Origin: Schaalia sp. lx-260
Lineage (GTDB): Bacteria > Actinomycetota > Actinomycetes > Actinomycetales > Actinomycetaceae
Direction of reading: 5' to 3'
Assembly (NCBI RefSeq): GCF_021083645.1
Contig: NZ_JAJNRQ010000001.1
Coordinates: 1 to 64,000, forward strand
Length of the DNA stretch: 64,000 nucleotides
Positions 47,901-55,986 of this stretch are shown piece by piece. Under the pieces are notes generated by a model. It searched no databases. It saw only the letters and a program-made list of their open reading frames with translations, and was not told where the DNA came from. Each line of letters begins with the position of its first letter. The stretch's first letter is position 1. The position numbers and the translations under genes are program-made.

Positions 47901-48027
47901 AGTGAAAAACTGGGAAGAAGGGAAACTTCCTACAGCAGGTCGCGGCCAGATGATCGCCATTATCGGTGGAGGACTACTACTGACAATCGCAGGCATCATG
48001 ATCGCGCTGCGACGCAAAGAAGGATGA
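41962..48027 (+). CDS. Giant surface protein 2: paralogue of protein 1, LPTAG sorting signal
   Basis: The 2,021-residue protein has the same module order as its neighbour: signal peptide, N-terminal region, SdrD-B-like, DUF11-like, RCC1-type propeller, SdrD-B-like, SpaA/Cna-B and a sorting signal LPTAG (residues 1989-1993) with helix and RRKEG. Long stretches of DNA are identical between the two genes, for example in the region encoding YDGTGHDVRTPSGGS and in the C-terminal SpaA part. The blades of the propeller are clearly more different (VWGYNALGQLGLAAT here against SWGYNAQGQLGLETT). A recent duplication with unequal divergence is inferred. Confidence 0.88.
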   Translation: MGSRRFFARRLVCSLAVATLSLTLVTDASTATTVPNPYASATLTSDYDGTGHDVRTPSGGSAQTFINAANGFEPGDNTKDDGVVASGDFVGLTSYIRVEPGPERLIQVRYTIPEWLDFDAKANPTLAGGGNTFITQVGAPKWDPTSRVVTVTYRTKRGVPVALSAPLVLTAKDTAGEAKSDQVVKVEVANDDNPAYSSFSSKGYTVVSAPRADIMVRPSNYDKSEDGAPYFLRAPYTRDERFVEVEVYPRPVVDTQWSPKGASTLTSWSGYLDVSSLPEGTTAQIGGADVPIVNGKIRLPKTSGSLTVRFFNNDGWGIPVDQMGSYEYPLHVELDKDAFSTPDYLNNGDGWQPGSDQKEYVSTAGARNTTAVRGFYSENNDYTRLRFYHEQIKFHQKFVKEVLRPSTNGATYWEAGMKDFDHGYAARAKYSGNEYVTEDTQLKVYLYAYTNRVSLQDGSTTAHFTFTDQWNPREQVATGPIQVLMPNGKEYEGERTVEWYVGERPGGGKFQDESITTSNDAGWVTSDTPPAGASALRVKVPNLPIGEDAGGDYKVYFPARITDDFAKLKPLPVSFTDRLIGAVNGVVDDPPYDWDVFPLEKAIPTGRLNMTVDDKTLNFDDPTLTYTITPTVRSLISSTQSVSTRLDVTLDPCVTDVTNVGEGWSLLEGSLEIGDCATKKPGKATFLVGKDGSWVPTNYSRGESEVTPLTFDARVSTLALGDISTKANWVLNDYEQEGRIYPASASTVALPLDVKSTSITTDDPRVEKGQPMRFTAVVAVASQGQGLGGEAIIELPSARAKDPLPANYEGADKSAYHGGYTLSDVSVDPKRSVPGTTIQFEIAGAEGTWVDSIPEGKADQVTRIKIIQPTGGQQGISTIKYTLRSSDHELGDTYVTWISGATVPGTDHPSPDPWPAFNEVVASQVTGYVYWDEGGNGRDRQKNSKGIEGVTLGLFRGDEKLAETTTNAEGYYAFPRDFIHGDYKVKILEGVPETVRSQFNASTDPSVTQTYSYKYRRFGASQKVSDTVNLGIDEVFENVNFGFYAREPHVDIQKKPAEANCRDTECTVEWAVTIKNDGNTRQSAVQFNDVLAGNATDVTVSYGTPEQNRSMSTFAEGVSVDQGGELWTWGPEACGIRGLPADDPRIKDVRPSLVATPGVLFNQVASGHKHRLALDREGHIWVWGYNALGQLGLAATDTPNLPKQPEICDYRSTINTRIPTKIQPDTVFTHIAAGPMHSLAVDAEGNVWTWGENRYGELGIGTQDRDAHPIPQKLDIPVPIARVFASGTPGLAAVSFALDVNGQIWAWGSNEYRNLGLGNTVSGRVVSTPTKITSTGEIKFVDLAPYYSSVMAIDSNNNLWGWGNNGGRWGTAYYPYSSNVPRRVQESMKFTRVVTGGSWAATYALDTEGNLWGWGEKRSGLLTVDGDGHQPPKILVPDKKFSNIFMSSTGYMQDTDGTIYSVGYASSGLLGYPGGAIQISPREINFRVPAAKEQVIAPTGTRKDGNILTRSYSLPDMLPGTETQLLVSAKVPYTNVKQVLANQAIVSSKENPRTGVTPPELRSPDVAQTDKLRTNTTCSSDVTWNKWEMPGDQCDQVETLIPANIRAIEPAAVSGRVWVDEDREGIERQNSDRHVSGVDVYLLDGTGNTVATTVTATDGTFRFDGVAPGTYSIQYAISDQTTVPDPDKPGATLKVLDYGAAFISRAGESFSVDVVAPRADGSITHTRVQNAPSGGEAPNFNTAIEMWVPNISVTKTTTVNDEDNPGHTKEVNKIQVGPTESTVINFTIKNNGAEDLVDPQLEDTTTQGNVNVGEIACEWEKITIEGTEHNVLPVGKSLTCTATLPALGRSAVHEDEVRVWAVGLKSGKLVEDKDTFTETTPDAFEIHLEKKDGYTDKELEGATFNLKGPGLPEQGKELKGGPKWTFDLAPGDYELRELVAPAGFARLPAPWKFTVTKEGIVTRSAPLGEDGVVVNGAVVTVKNWEEGKLPTAGRGQMIAIIGGGLLLTIAGIMIALRRKEG

Positions 48028-48069
48028 TAGGAAGCTGAGCTGAATCAATAGGACACAGGGAGAAAAGGT

Positions 48070-48693
48070 CTACAAAAACCGAATCTCAGTTGTACGGATA
48101 CGGTTTTGGAGTGCCAGCACAATCATCGCGCATGCCTGAGCATCTGACGTAGCATCATGATGTTTCAACCGAAAGGCAGGGGCCAGCGCTTTTGTGACGG
48201 TAGGTAGCTTGTAATTTTGTAAACCACTCACCATTTTGCGTGCGGTCCTATACGTGCAATAAAAATCGGCGGGATAAGTACGAACACCAAAATACTCATC
48301 AAGTTCGCGCCACACCTTTGAATCAAAGGTCGCATTATGCGCATATGCCGGCAAACCAGCAACGAAAACCGACACTTCCTGAGCGATCTGCTCCCATGAA
48401 GGCGCGTGACGCACATGATGACCAGTGATTCCGTGAATGTCGCTGAACACAAAATAATTCAATTCACGAGGCGGTTTAAGTAACGTCGAAAAAGTATCGA
48501 TAATTTGACCATCAACCACTTTCACAAGCGCAATTTGACAAGCAGAAGCTCCACTTCGTGAATTTGCAGTTTCAAAGTCAACAGCAACAAATGAAGAAGC
48601 TAACAGGACTTCAACGGAGGGTACCCACCGTGACGACGCGCGTCCTAAACTTCGCTGATACGCGCCCTCAAAGTGAAACGGATTGCTCCTCAT
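48070..48693 (-). CDS. DEDDh 3'-5' exonuclease (DnaQ-like)
   Basis: The 207-residue protein carries the exonuclease motifs VDFETAN (ExoI), HNATFDSKV (ExoII) and HHDATSDAQA (ExoIII, DEDDh type). It resembles the epsilon-subunit family and may trim DNA in repair. The ATG overlaps the stop of the BCCT transporter gene by four bases. The first 30 residues are a basic extension. Confidence 0.88.
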   Translation of the reverse strand: MRSNPFHFEGAYQRSLGRASSRWVPSVEVLLASSFVAVDFETANSRSGASACQIALVKVVDGQIIDTFSTLLKPPRELNYFVFSDIHGITGHHVRHAPSWEQIAQEVSVFVAGLPAYAHNATFDSKVWRELDEYFGVRTYPADFYCTYRTARKMVSGLQNYKLPTVTKALAPAFRLKHHDATSDAQACAMIVLALQNRIRTTEIRFL

Positions 48694-50582
48694 CCTCGCT
48701 CACTTTGCGCCCGTAACTGAAGGTCCTCACGCCGTGGTTCATGCGCGCGAATCTCTTTGACCAAGCACACGGCAACAGCAACCACAACCACAGCAAAAGG
48801 CAAAGCCATGACAACCGTTGCACTTTGCAGAATCGGGATACCTCCGGCAAGCAACATAGCAACAGTGAGCGCCCCCGTTGCCACAGCCCAGAAAACACGC
48901 ATCCACGGTGGCCCATCCACCGTATCTGAAGGATCATCAGCAGAGGCATGCGTTTCTGCCGTGCTTCCATTAGCCTCAACACAGGTATGAAGCGGCATTT
49001 TTACCTGTTCCTCTATGCTTTCAGTGTGAGCCGGGGAAAGAGCAGGGTAAGGCGCTACTGCGGCCTCAGACTCACTCAAAAGACCTGCTGTGCAGCTATC
49101 CGTACTTTCAGAGACTGTCGATTCCACACAGGCCCCAGTTTTACGTCGAACACGCACATGCGGTTCAATCACAGGGTGACGCATTGATAACTCGCTCATC
49201 ACCAAAGCCCCAGAATCAGCGCTGGTCACGTAGAACAGTAAGCCCACAATAACCGCTAAAATCACTGCCACAGCACCCAAAGGACGGCTGGACAATAAGC
49301 TGAATAACCCTTCCTCGGGGCTTGCAACAACTTGGTGAGCAAATTCCGCGCCAGAGGTTCCTAAAGTGCCGTAAGGGGTCGCTTCACTACCATTACGCGC
49401 CAAATCAAGAGCAGAATTCCCGAAAATCCCAACCCACATGACGACATAAGTAAAAGGAATCGTCAAAGTACCAATAACAAATTCACGTAAAGTACGGCCT
49501 CGGGAAATGCGCGCAAGGAATAAACCAACGAATGCCGCCCAAGTAATCCACCACGCCCAGAAGAACAAGGTCCACCCATTAAGCCACTCATCTGGACGAT
49601 CCCACGCATATGTTTCCAGCGACAAGCCAGGTAATGAGGAAAAGAAATCACCAACATTACCAATGACCGCATCAACGAGGAATGTGAAACGCCCCGTGAC
49701 CAGCACGAAAACAGCAAGAACACCAGCAAGAACCACATTCGCCATCGACAGGAATTTCACGCCTTTATCGACACCCGATATCGCAGACCAGCACGCAGTC
49801 GTGACCCCTAAGACCAGTAAGCCAATTTGCAAACCAAGGCCTCGTGGAATACCGAAAACCATTTCAAGACCGACATTGAGTTGGACAATCCCGACCCCCA
49901 GCGATGTTGCAATGCCGAACATTCCGCCGACCAGTGCCGCAGCATCGACGATATGACCTAACCAGCCGTTCACGTGCTTACCGAGCAAAGGACGTAGTGT
50001 CGCACGTAAAGATAAAGGGAAACCGCGTCGATACGTGAAGTAAGCCAAGGCAAGGCCAAGGATTGTGTACAAACCCCAGCCATGTAAACCGTAGTGGAAA
50101 ATTGTGAGGACAGCGGCTTGGCGGGCTGCCTCTATGCTTTGACCTTCCCCGACAGGAGGATGCATGTACTGCGTGATTGGCTCTGCGACGGCAAAAAACA
50201 TGATGTCAGTGCTGATACCTGCAGCAAAAAGCATAGAAGCCCACGAAAAAGTGGAAAATTGGGGACGTGAGTCATCGGGACCCAACCTGACCCGACCGAA
50301 ACGGCTCCAAGCAAGCGCGATCACGAGGACGAGGACGGCTGTTGCTAAAGCAATGTAGAAACTGCCGAAATGACGGCCTGTCCAGGTGACTGCATTGTTA
50401 AAAAAGTTACTTACTTGTGTGGGTGCGCAGATTGCAGCGATCGCAATGCCTGTGATGAGGGCGGCGGCGATCAGGAAAACAGGAAGGTTGATTTCGTTTC
50501 TTTTACGTATCACAGTGGGAGGCAGGCCTGCTGGTTCGGGGGTGTGAGTGGTACTGGTGGATGCGGAACCAGGGAAGGACAT
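48690..50582 (-). CDS. BCCT-family betaine/choline/carnitine transporter
   Basis: The 630-residue carrier has twelve membrane segments of the BCCT fold. The signature WWITWAAFVGLFLARISRGR and the unwound-helix region GMFGIATSLGVG are both seen. It would take up glycine betaine or choline for osmoprotection. The ATG at 50582 is chosen because GGAGGCG lies five bases upstream. A 110-residue soluble, Ser/Thr/Glu-rich insert (about residues 475-585) separates the last two hydrophobic helices from the core, unusual in position for this family. Confidence 0.9.
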   Translation of the reverse strand: MSFPGSASTSTTHTPEPAGLPPTVIRKRNEINLPVFLIAAALITGIAIAAICAPTQVSNFFNNAVTWTGRHFGSFYIALATAVLVLVIALAWSRFGRVRLGPDDSRPQFSTFSWASMLFAAGISTDIMFFAVAEPITQYMHPPVGEGQSIEAARQAAVLTIFHYGLHGWGLYTILGLALAYFTYRRGFPLSLRATLRPLLGKHVNGWLGHIVDAAALVGGMFGIATSLGVGIVQLNVGLEMVFGIPRGLGLQIGLLVLGVTTACWSAISGVDKGVKFLSMANVVLAGVLAVFVLVTGRFTFLVDAVIGNVGDFFSSLPGLSLETYAWDRPDEWLNGWTLFFWAWWITWAAFVGLFLARISRGRTLREFVIGTLTIPFTYVVMWVGIFGNSALDLARNGSEATPYGTLGTSGAEFAHQVVASPEEGLFSLLSSRPLGAVAVILAVIVGLLFYVTSADSGALVMSELSMRHPVIEPHVRVRRKTGACVESTVSESTDSCTAGLLSESEAAVAPYPALSPAHTESIEEQVKMPLHTCVEANGSTAETHASADDPSDTVDGPPWMRVFWAVATGALTVAMLLAGGIPILQSATVVMALPFAVVVVAVAVCLVKEIRAHEPRREDLQLRAQSERG

Positions 50583-50751
50583 ATCGCCTCCGAAAGTTGG
50601 GGACAAGGCACTCAGTTGTTGCAGCCGCTTCACGTGAAGCGAGTAGCAATTCGACTTTGTCTACTCTGGTTCTTCAAAGCAGGGATAGCAAGTATGTGGC
50701 CGGTGTGTTACTAAAAAGCCGATGCGCTGGTTGTGCCGGTGTGGGTACGAC

Positions 50752-50793
50752 AAAACAAAACCCCGAGACTTAACTTTTGTTGAAATCTCGGGG
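50752..50793 (-). terminator. Terminator of tRNA-Ser(CGA)
   Basis: A perfect 8-bp stem (50761-50768 with 50786-50793) is followed on the minus strand by TTTTGTTTT. Confidence 0.75.
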
Positions 50794-50800
50794 ATTCTGG

Positions 50801-50890
50801 TGGCGGTAGCGCTGGGATTTGAACCCAGGGTGGCTGTTACACCACACAGCATTTCGAGTGCTGCACCTTCGGCCGCTCGGACACGCTACC
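50801..50890 (-). tRNA. tRNA-Ser (anticodon CGA), CCA encoded
   Basis: On the minus strand the acceptor GGTAGCG pairs with CGCTACC, the anticodon loop is CTCGAAA, a long variable arm is present and the T-loop is GGTTCAAATCC. Discriminator G is followed by an encoded CCA, unlike the other two tRNAs here. It reads UCG codons. Confidence 0.95.
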
Positions 50891-51062
50891 TCAACACGCA
50901 ATCATACATGAGGAGCGCGTGTACACGCTATTCAGCTGTTAGATTGGTAAAAAGCAGCCCGACCATGCTGAAGCCTGTCATGTGACATGAGGCCACGAAA
51001 GCGCTTCATCATGTTGTACCTGTCGAATACAGACACCTGAGCTGCGCGTTACGATAAAACAC

Positions 51063-51422
51063 ATGGCACGACGACGAATAAGTGAGGATGCTGGCAAGCG
51101 CGCCCTTGCCCTATGGAAACAAGAGCAAGAAGGAACCTTACGTGAGGATCTTTATACGGCAGTCCGATGGGCACTTGAAGAATTGAATCTTTTGTATCCG
51201 GGACGAGCCGTTGAAATTCGAGTCCCACCAGCAGGAGCAGTTCAAGCTTTTGAGGGAACAGTGCATCGTCGTGGAACTCCGCCATCTGTTATAGAAATGG
51301 ACCCACACACGTGGCTCAGGTTAGCCACTGGAAGTCTGGAATGGAACGAAGCATGTGCCACCGGACGGGCACAAGCCTCCGGTGAACGTACAGACTTAAG
51401 TAACTACCTTCCGTTCATCTGA
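51063..51422 (+). CDS. SCP2-like (sterol carrier) small protein
   Basis: The 119-residue product has the actinobacterial SCP2-type pattern: AVEIRVPPAGAVQAFEG, then HRRGTPPSVIEMDPHTWLRLATG, then ASGERTDLSNYLPFI. The fold binds hydrophobic ligands, but its natural ligand in bacteria is unknown. It stands alone on the plus strand. Confidence 0.85.
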   Translation: MARRRISEDAGKRALALWKQEQEGTLREDLYTAVRWALEELNLLYPGRAVEIRVPPAGAVQAFEGTVHRRGTPPSVIEMDPHTWLRLATGSLEWNEACATGRAQASGERTDLSNYLPFI

Positions 51423-51614
51423 AGTTCACGAAAAGCTGAGGCGATTTTAGGCAGGGCGCACCCACAACAAGTACCAGTCAGTCGCGCTCACGCGCCTATG
51501 TGACAGCGAAGATCGTGTAACCCTCAAAGGCGCATCCGACTTGGGGATGATTACCTATGCGAGTAAGGGGTACGCCATTTCGCTTTCAACGACAGGGAAT
51601 AAGCCGATAAGTAA

Positions 51615-51881
51615 TCAGAGAATCAGTGAATCAGTCGTATCTGTCACACGCGAAGCGTACAGTTTCCGTGTGCCTTGCGACGTGTAGTACTGAGCGATTG
51701 CGACAACGGCTGCTGACGCTGCAGCAAAAGCAACCACTGTGGCCAAACTCGCGTTCTCATCATCATCACTAGGCACATCTAAACCAGTAACCGCACGCCA
51801 CCCTATTTCGGCAACTTTACCCGCAGCAATAGCTGTTAACGCCATCGCTCCTGCAGACATGAGTTTCCATCCAAGATCCAC
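51615..51881 (-). CDS. DUF4235 membrane protein
   Basis: This 88-residue protein has two hydrophobic segments. It begins LGWKLMSAGAMALTAIAAGKVAEIGWRAVTG, typical of DUF4235, a small actinobacterial integral membrane family of unknown function. It ends in a short polar tail. Confidence 0.8.
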   Translation of the reverse strand: MDLGWKLMSAGAMALTAIAAGKVAEIGWRAVTGLDVPSDDDENASLATVVAFAAASAAVVAIAQYYTSQGTRKLYASRVTDTTDSLIL

Positions 51882-52182
51882 GGGCTCTCCTTACTCGATG
51901 AAATAACCAAATACGCCTGAACGCAAAATCGCTTTGACACAATCATGCCTTACTTACGTGCTGCGTGCAGGAATCCCGTATGCCGTGACGAAAATCAACG
52001 AAGGCTACAAAACACCACATAGTTCAAAGGCGCGGAAAACGCTCCCTAATCATGATCCACGTGGCACTGAATGCAAACAACCGTGCGCTACGAAGCTCAC
52101 ATGCGATGAACCCATAAAATGAACATGAGACGTAGAATGACAGTGACGATCAGTGGAACACAGCATTGTGAAAGGTCGGATG
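51882..52182. other. Intergenic region of about 300 bases
   Basis: No gene, repeat or hairpin stands out. The region holds the promoters of the divergent DUF4235 and substrate-binding protein genes. Confidence 0.35.
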
Positions 52183-53373
52183 ATGCGAAAAAATATGCGG
52201 CAACTCAGCTGCGCGACACTCATTCTTGCAGCATGTAGCTTAGCAGCATGTTCATCTGCCACCGGTGGGCTGACATTTCCCGCTGACTCTTTCGGATATT
52301 CCACCCCTACACAATCCGGTGAGCAAATGCCACAGGCTCGAAATGCCAGTGACGACTTAAATACACTCCTACGACACGGCACAGGTACCGTGACCGTTGC
52401 CTACATGTCAGGTCAGCCACTTCCGGAAGCCCTTGTGAAATTTTTTGAGGAAAACAGTGGTTTTACACTAGTCCAACATCACGCTGATTCCACTGCGGAC
52501 CTACCAGAACATGTGGATGTCATCGTGGGCGTAGACGACACCGATGCGCAGAAAATTTCCGCTGCCACGAATGTGAAAATATTTTCCGCACAAAGCGCAA
52601 CAATCGCCGCCGACTCAACGAATACTCACGTGCCAGATGCGCTTGCCTACGGACGTGATGATGTGTGTGTTCATGCTGACACATCTTGGTATTCTGCAAA
52701 TCGCATCGACATTCCCTCAGGAATTGACTCCTTAACAGATCCTGCACACAGTGGTCGCCTTGTAATTCCTGACCCTCACAGCAGCGCCGAAGGACGTTCA
52801 TTTGCTCAACTGATCGCGCAAATGAAAGGAACAGATGCCCTCACATGGATATCAGCACTCCGAGGGAATGGCGTAACGATTGCATCCGATATGCCGCATG
52901 TACTTTCCGCGTGGAGCGCAGCAGATGTGATTGCAGAATCCTCCTCCACAGCGAATAAACCGCAATCAACAGAAGAACACAGTGCTGCTGCCCCTGCTAC
53001 TTCATCCGAGGACGCAGATAGGAAGCCGTTAATCGTTGCTGCGCAGTCAGTTGCTGCTGTGAGCCGCGATAACACGGGCACACAAACAGCAGCCCAGGTA
53101 GTTTCAGGAACATGCGTGCAGCGGATCGTGCGTGCCTTAGGTGTTGTCACCGATCAGCGGGAAACATTATCCGAAGGAACAGAATCTTTCATGGCTTTTC
53201 TGACTTCCCCCGCGGGACAGCGGCTGATCGCTCAAACAGGATGGGTACGTCCCATTGAAGAAGGCCATGTGGAAGCAACACCAGCTCAATGGTTTTTCCC
53301 AATTCAAGAGGATGCCGCAGTGCTGAGTGAAGAATTACTGGCTGACCCGGTTGCAACGGTCAAAAACTGGTAA
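52183..53373 (+). CDS. Orphan ABC-type substrate-binding lipoprotein
   Basis: The start ATG at 52183 has AAAGG seven bases upstream; an earlier ATG at 52180 is also possible. The signal sequence ends in the lipobox LAAC (within TLILAACSLAACSS), so the protein is lipid-anchored. The mature part resembles thiamine/iron-type binding proteins: VTVAYMSGQPLPEALVKFFEE, LVIPDPHSSAEGRSFAQLIAQ and FMAFLTSPAGQRLIAQTGWV are typical strand-helix blocks. A Ser/Glu-rich insert sits at about residues 260-300. No permease or ATPase gene is adjacent, so the transporter partner is elsewhere or absent. Confidence 0.75.
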   Translation: MRKNMRQLSCATLILAACSLAACSSATGGLTFPADSFGYSTPTQSGEQMPQARNASDDLNTLLRHGTGTVTVAYMSGQPLPEALVKFFEENSGFTLVQHHADSTADLPEHVDVIVGVDDTDAQKISAATNVKIFSAQSATIAADSTNTHVPDALAYGRDDVCVHADTSWYSANRIDIPSGIDSLTDPAHSGRLVIPDPHSSAEGRSFAQLIAQMKGTDALTWISALRGNGVTIASDMPHVLSAWSAADVIAESSSTANKPQSTEEHSAAAPATSSEDADRKPLIVAAQSVAAVSRDNTGTQTAAQVVSGTCVQRIVRALGVVTDQRETLSEGTESFMAFLTSPAGQRLIAQTGWVRPIEEGHVEATPAQWFFPIQEDAAVLSEELLADPVATVKNW

Positions 53374-53386
53374 GCACACAAGCATC

Positions 53387-53424
53387 CGTTACTCATCTGG
53401 TTTCTGTTAAGCAGGTGAGTAACG
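53387..53424. terminator. Hairpin between convergent genes
   Basis: A 13-bp stem with one G-T pair (53387-53399 with 53412-53424) lies between the lipoprotein gene and the DUF4921 gene and could end transcription from either side. Confidence 0.55.
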
Positions 53425-53521
53425 AGGACAGTGTTGAAGGTAAAGCGCGCCCACCTATGGTACGTGCAAAGGGAAAGAGAACAAGGAAACGCCAAGCGCC
53501 CTTAAAACCCAGACCTCAACC

Positions 53522-54841
53522 CTAGTTGCGCAGTAAATCCGGTGATACTCGACATTCCTCACCAATACGCATAGGAGCAATCACACCGGAATCACGCATC
53601 TCTAACAGTCGCGGAATAACACGGTCAGCAACCGTCCACGGATCAAGCGTATTTAAGTAAATACGTGTCCCACCCTCAAAACCGGCTACAGTGGATAGCC
53701 GCCACTTCAAAAGTATGCGCCAACGCAAAGGAACATCAACATCTGGAGGCCGATGGTACCACTCCTCATTGCAGGCAACCTCAGCCCCTGTCGCAGCGTG
53801 TACGGCATGTAACAGATCCGAAACAGCGCGTATGACCTCATCATCACACTCCCACGGATTACGTGGCGCGTGAAGCGGCCACACAGCTAAACCAGGGAAA
53901 CGGTGACCGAAACCGACAATTGCGACCGCATGATCGTTTTGAGCAACCAGTAACTTACGTGTAGCAGCGACTTTCAAAATCTCATCGTAAATAAGTGGGT
54001 CGTGACGTAAACGATCAGCCTCTGCTTGGGTTTGCACAGCATGATCGTCAATCGCCACAAGCTGCTTATGCAGATGATCGAAAGAAGCCCCCGCAGGTTT
54101 CAACCAGTTTTGAAAAGCTGCAACATAGCGGACATTCGAGTTCAAATGGTACAGATCCTGCATGGCGCGGATTGTGAAATCTGTGTACTGGTAATGTTCC
54201 TCCGGCGTGAGAGTCCCCGAAGAAGCCAATTGTGACGTGTCATCCGCACCGTCAATGTAATGCCGCCGACCAATAATTAAATCGTGGCCGCCAGAGAAAA
54301 ACCCATTTGCTTGACGCAGCAAATCTGAATCCGTAAGCAGAGCCAAATCCTCATCAGACATGCCGGTTGCTTTCATGCGTGCTCCGACAACCTGCATCAC
54401 ATGATCGTATCCGCGTGACGACGCTAAATACTGTGCCATCCGACGATGCTGCTCCTCTGAAGGAACATGACCGTAGTTCATATGCCAGTAGTTATACGAC
54501 ACGATCTCAAAAAGATTCGGGATACGTCGAAATTCAGCGGTTGTTGTAGCTAATTCTTCCGCAGGCAGACCAGCGAGTTCTTGCCACGTTCCGTCATCAA
54601 GGCGGATGCGCCGTGATTTTTCTGGTGGAGTCTCTAGGTAGCGTTCACTGCAAAAAGCGCAATGGTGCCCATCTGACGAATGATCGATAGGATCAGGCTT
54701 CGATGAGGCGGTGCTCAACGGACGATTTCCTCGTCCTGGAACAGTCCAAACCTCAGTGCCCGTTAAAAGGTTTCTTTGCTTCACCGTGCCATCAGGTAAA
54801 CGCTGAATAGCAGAATCGGTTGAAGGATGCGGCGTTGCCAT
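53522..54841 (-). CDS. DUF4921 protein, GalT/HIT-like fold
   Basis: The 439-residue protein has a CAFC zinc motif near residue 63 and FDHLHKQ near residue 250. This resembles the His-x-His-x-Gln active site of galactose-1-phosphate uridylyltransferases and HIT enzymes. The DUF4921 family is restricted to actinobacteria and uncharacterised. A nucleotidyltransferase or phosphorylase reaction is plausible. N-terminus starts directly with MATPHPSTDSAIQRLPDGTV, in line with other family members. Confidence 0.8.
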   Translation of the reverse strand: MATPHPSTDSAIQRLPDGTVKQRNLLTGTEVWTVPGRGNRPLSTASSKPDPIDHSSDGHHCAFCSERYLETPPEKSRRIRLDDGTWQELAGLPAEELATTTAEFRRIPNLFEIVSYNYWHMNYGHVPSEEQHRRMAQYLASSRGYDHVMQVVGARMKATGMSDEDLALLTDSDLLRQANGFFSGGHDLIIGRRHYIDGADDTSQLASSGTLTPEEHYQYTDFTIRAMQDLYHLNSNVRYVAAFQNWLKPAGASFDHLHKQLVAIDDHAVQTQAEADRLRHDPLIYDEILKVAATRKLLVAQNDHAVAIVGFGHRFPGLAVWPLHAPRNPWECDDEVIRAVSDLLHAVHAATGAEVACNEEWYHRPPDVDVPLRWRILLKWRLSTVAGFEGGTRIYLNTLDPWTVADRVIPRLLEMRDSGVIAPMRIGEECRVSPDLLRN

Positions 54842-55022
54842 GTCTCTAGTTTATCCACCAAATCTGGAAGTTACCTGAGAAATATCATGAATATACGCAC
54901 GGAACGCACGAAGCCAAAAGGTCAAGAAATGACAGGGCGTACCCCTTCCGCCTTGCAACAATAAAAACACAAACAGGTGAAAACAGTAACGTACCGGTGC
55001 GATTAACCCTGAAAAAGACTGG

Positions 55023-55871
55023 TTATAAACGATTCATCGTGTCAGGATGTGAACCGGTCCGGCCAGCCTCGCCCTCATCTAATGCGCTGATACTTTCCAT
55101 ATCCTGCTCAGAAAGCTCGTAATCAAAAATCATGAAGTTTTCCCGTTGACGTTGAACACTCAACGACTTAGGGAAAACGACATCACCGCGCATCGTCGCC
55201 CACCGTAAAGCCACTTGAGAAGCCGAAGCACCATACTTTTCACCGATACTGGCAAGCAACGGGTCATGAGCAGCACGTCCTCGCGCTAAAGGTGACCATG
55301 CTTGCGTCACCATACCCGCATGACGTGCCATATCCCGAACAGCATTATTTGGCAAGTAAGGATGAGCCTCCACTTGACTGACCATCGGCTGAATCTCCGC
55401 ATGATTAAAAAGAACCTTCAGATGATCTGGCTGAAAATTTGAAACCCCGATAGCTCGCGCCCGACCCTGGTCAAAAAATTCCTCTAAAACTCGCCACGGC
55501 ATCATGAGGTCACCGCCATACAGCGAGGGAAGGGGCCAGTGAATAAGGAAAAGATCCACATAGTCCGTCCGCAGATCATCGAGGGTCCGCGCAAATGAAT
55601 CACGAGCACGCTCTGGCTGATGATTCCCGTTATTTAATTTTGACGTGAGGAACACTTGATCTCGGCTCAGGCCTGACTGTTCCCATGCCTGCCCAACCTG
55701 AGCTTCATTCGCATACATTTGGGCCGTATCAATATGACGATAACCCAGCTCAATAGCTTGAGAAACCACATCGAATGTGACCTCCGGATCCACTTTATAT
55801 GTCCCAAAGCCGAGCTGAGGCATCGCAGCACCTGTCGGTAAAAGCACGTGAGGGATAGGGCAGGCCAGCAT
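55023..55871 (-). CDS. Aldo/keto reductase
   Basis: The 282-residue NADPH-dependent reductase has the catalytic tetrad in RHIDTAQMYANE (Asp, Tyr), FLTSKLN (Lys) and LFLIHWPLP (His), and the C-terminal cofactor block VVFPKSLSVQRQRENFMIFDYELS. It resembles 2,5-diketo-gluconate reductases. The ATG at 55871 is chosen because AAAGGATT lies just upstream; a longer frame begins at 55913. Confidence 0.9.
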   Translation of the reverse strand: MLACPIPHVLLPTGAAMPQLGFGTYKVDPEVTFDVVSQAIELGYRHIDTAQMYANEAQVGQAWEQSGLSRDQVFLTSKLNNGNHQPERARDSFARTLDDLRTDYVDLFLIHWPLPSLYGGDLMMPWRVLEEFFDQGRARAIGVSNFQPDHLKVLFNHAEIQPMVSQVEAHPYLPNNAVRDMARHAGMVTQAWSPLARGRAAHDPLLASIGEKYGASASQVALRWATMRGDVVFPKSLSVQRQRENFMIFDYELSEQDMESISALDEGEAGRTGSHPDTMNRL

Positions 55872-55986
55872 GAAAAATCCTTTCGCAGGTGGCAACAATT
55901 CACCCGTATGCACCCTACCAGCTGAATCTGACAGGTCGCATATGACGGCCCGCGGGGAAGGTGACAGGCCGCCTCACACCGTATCC

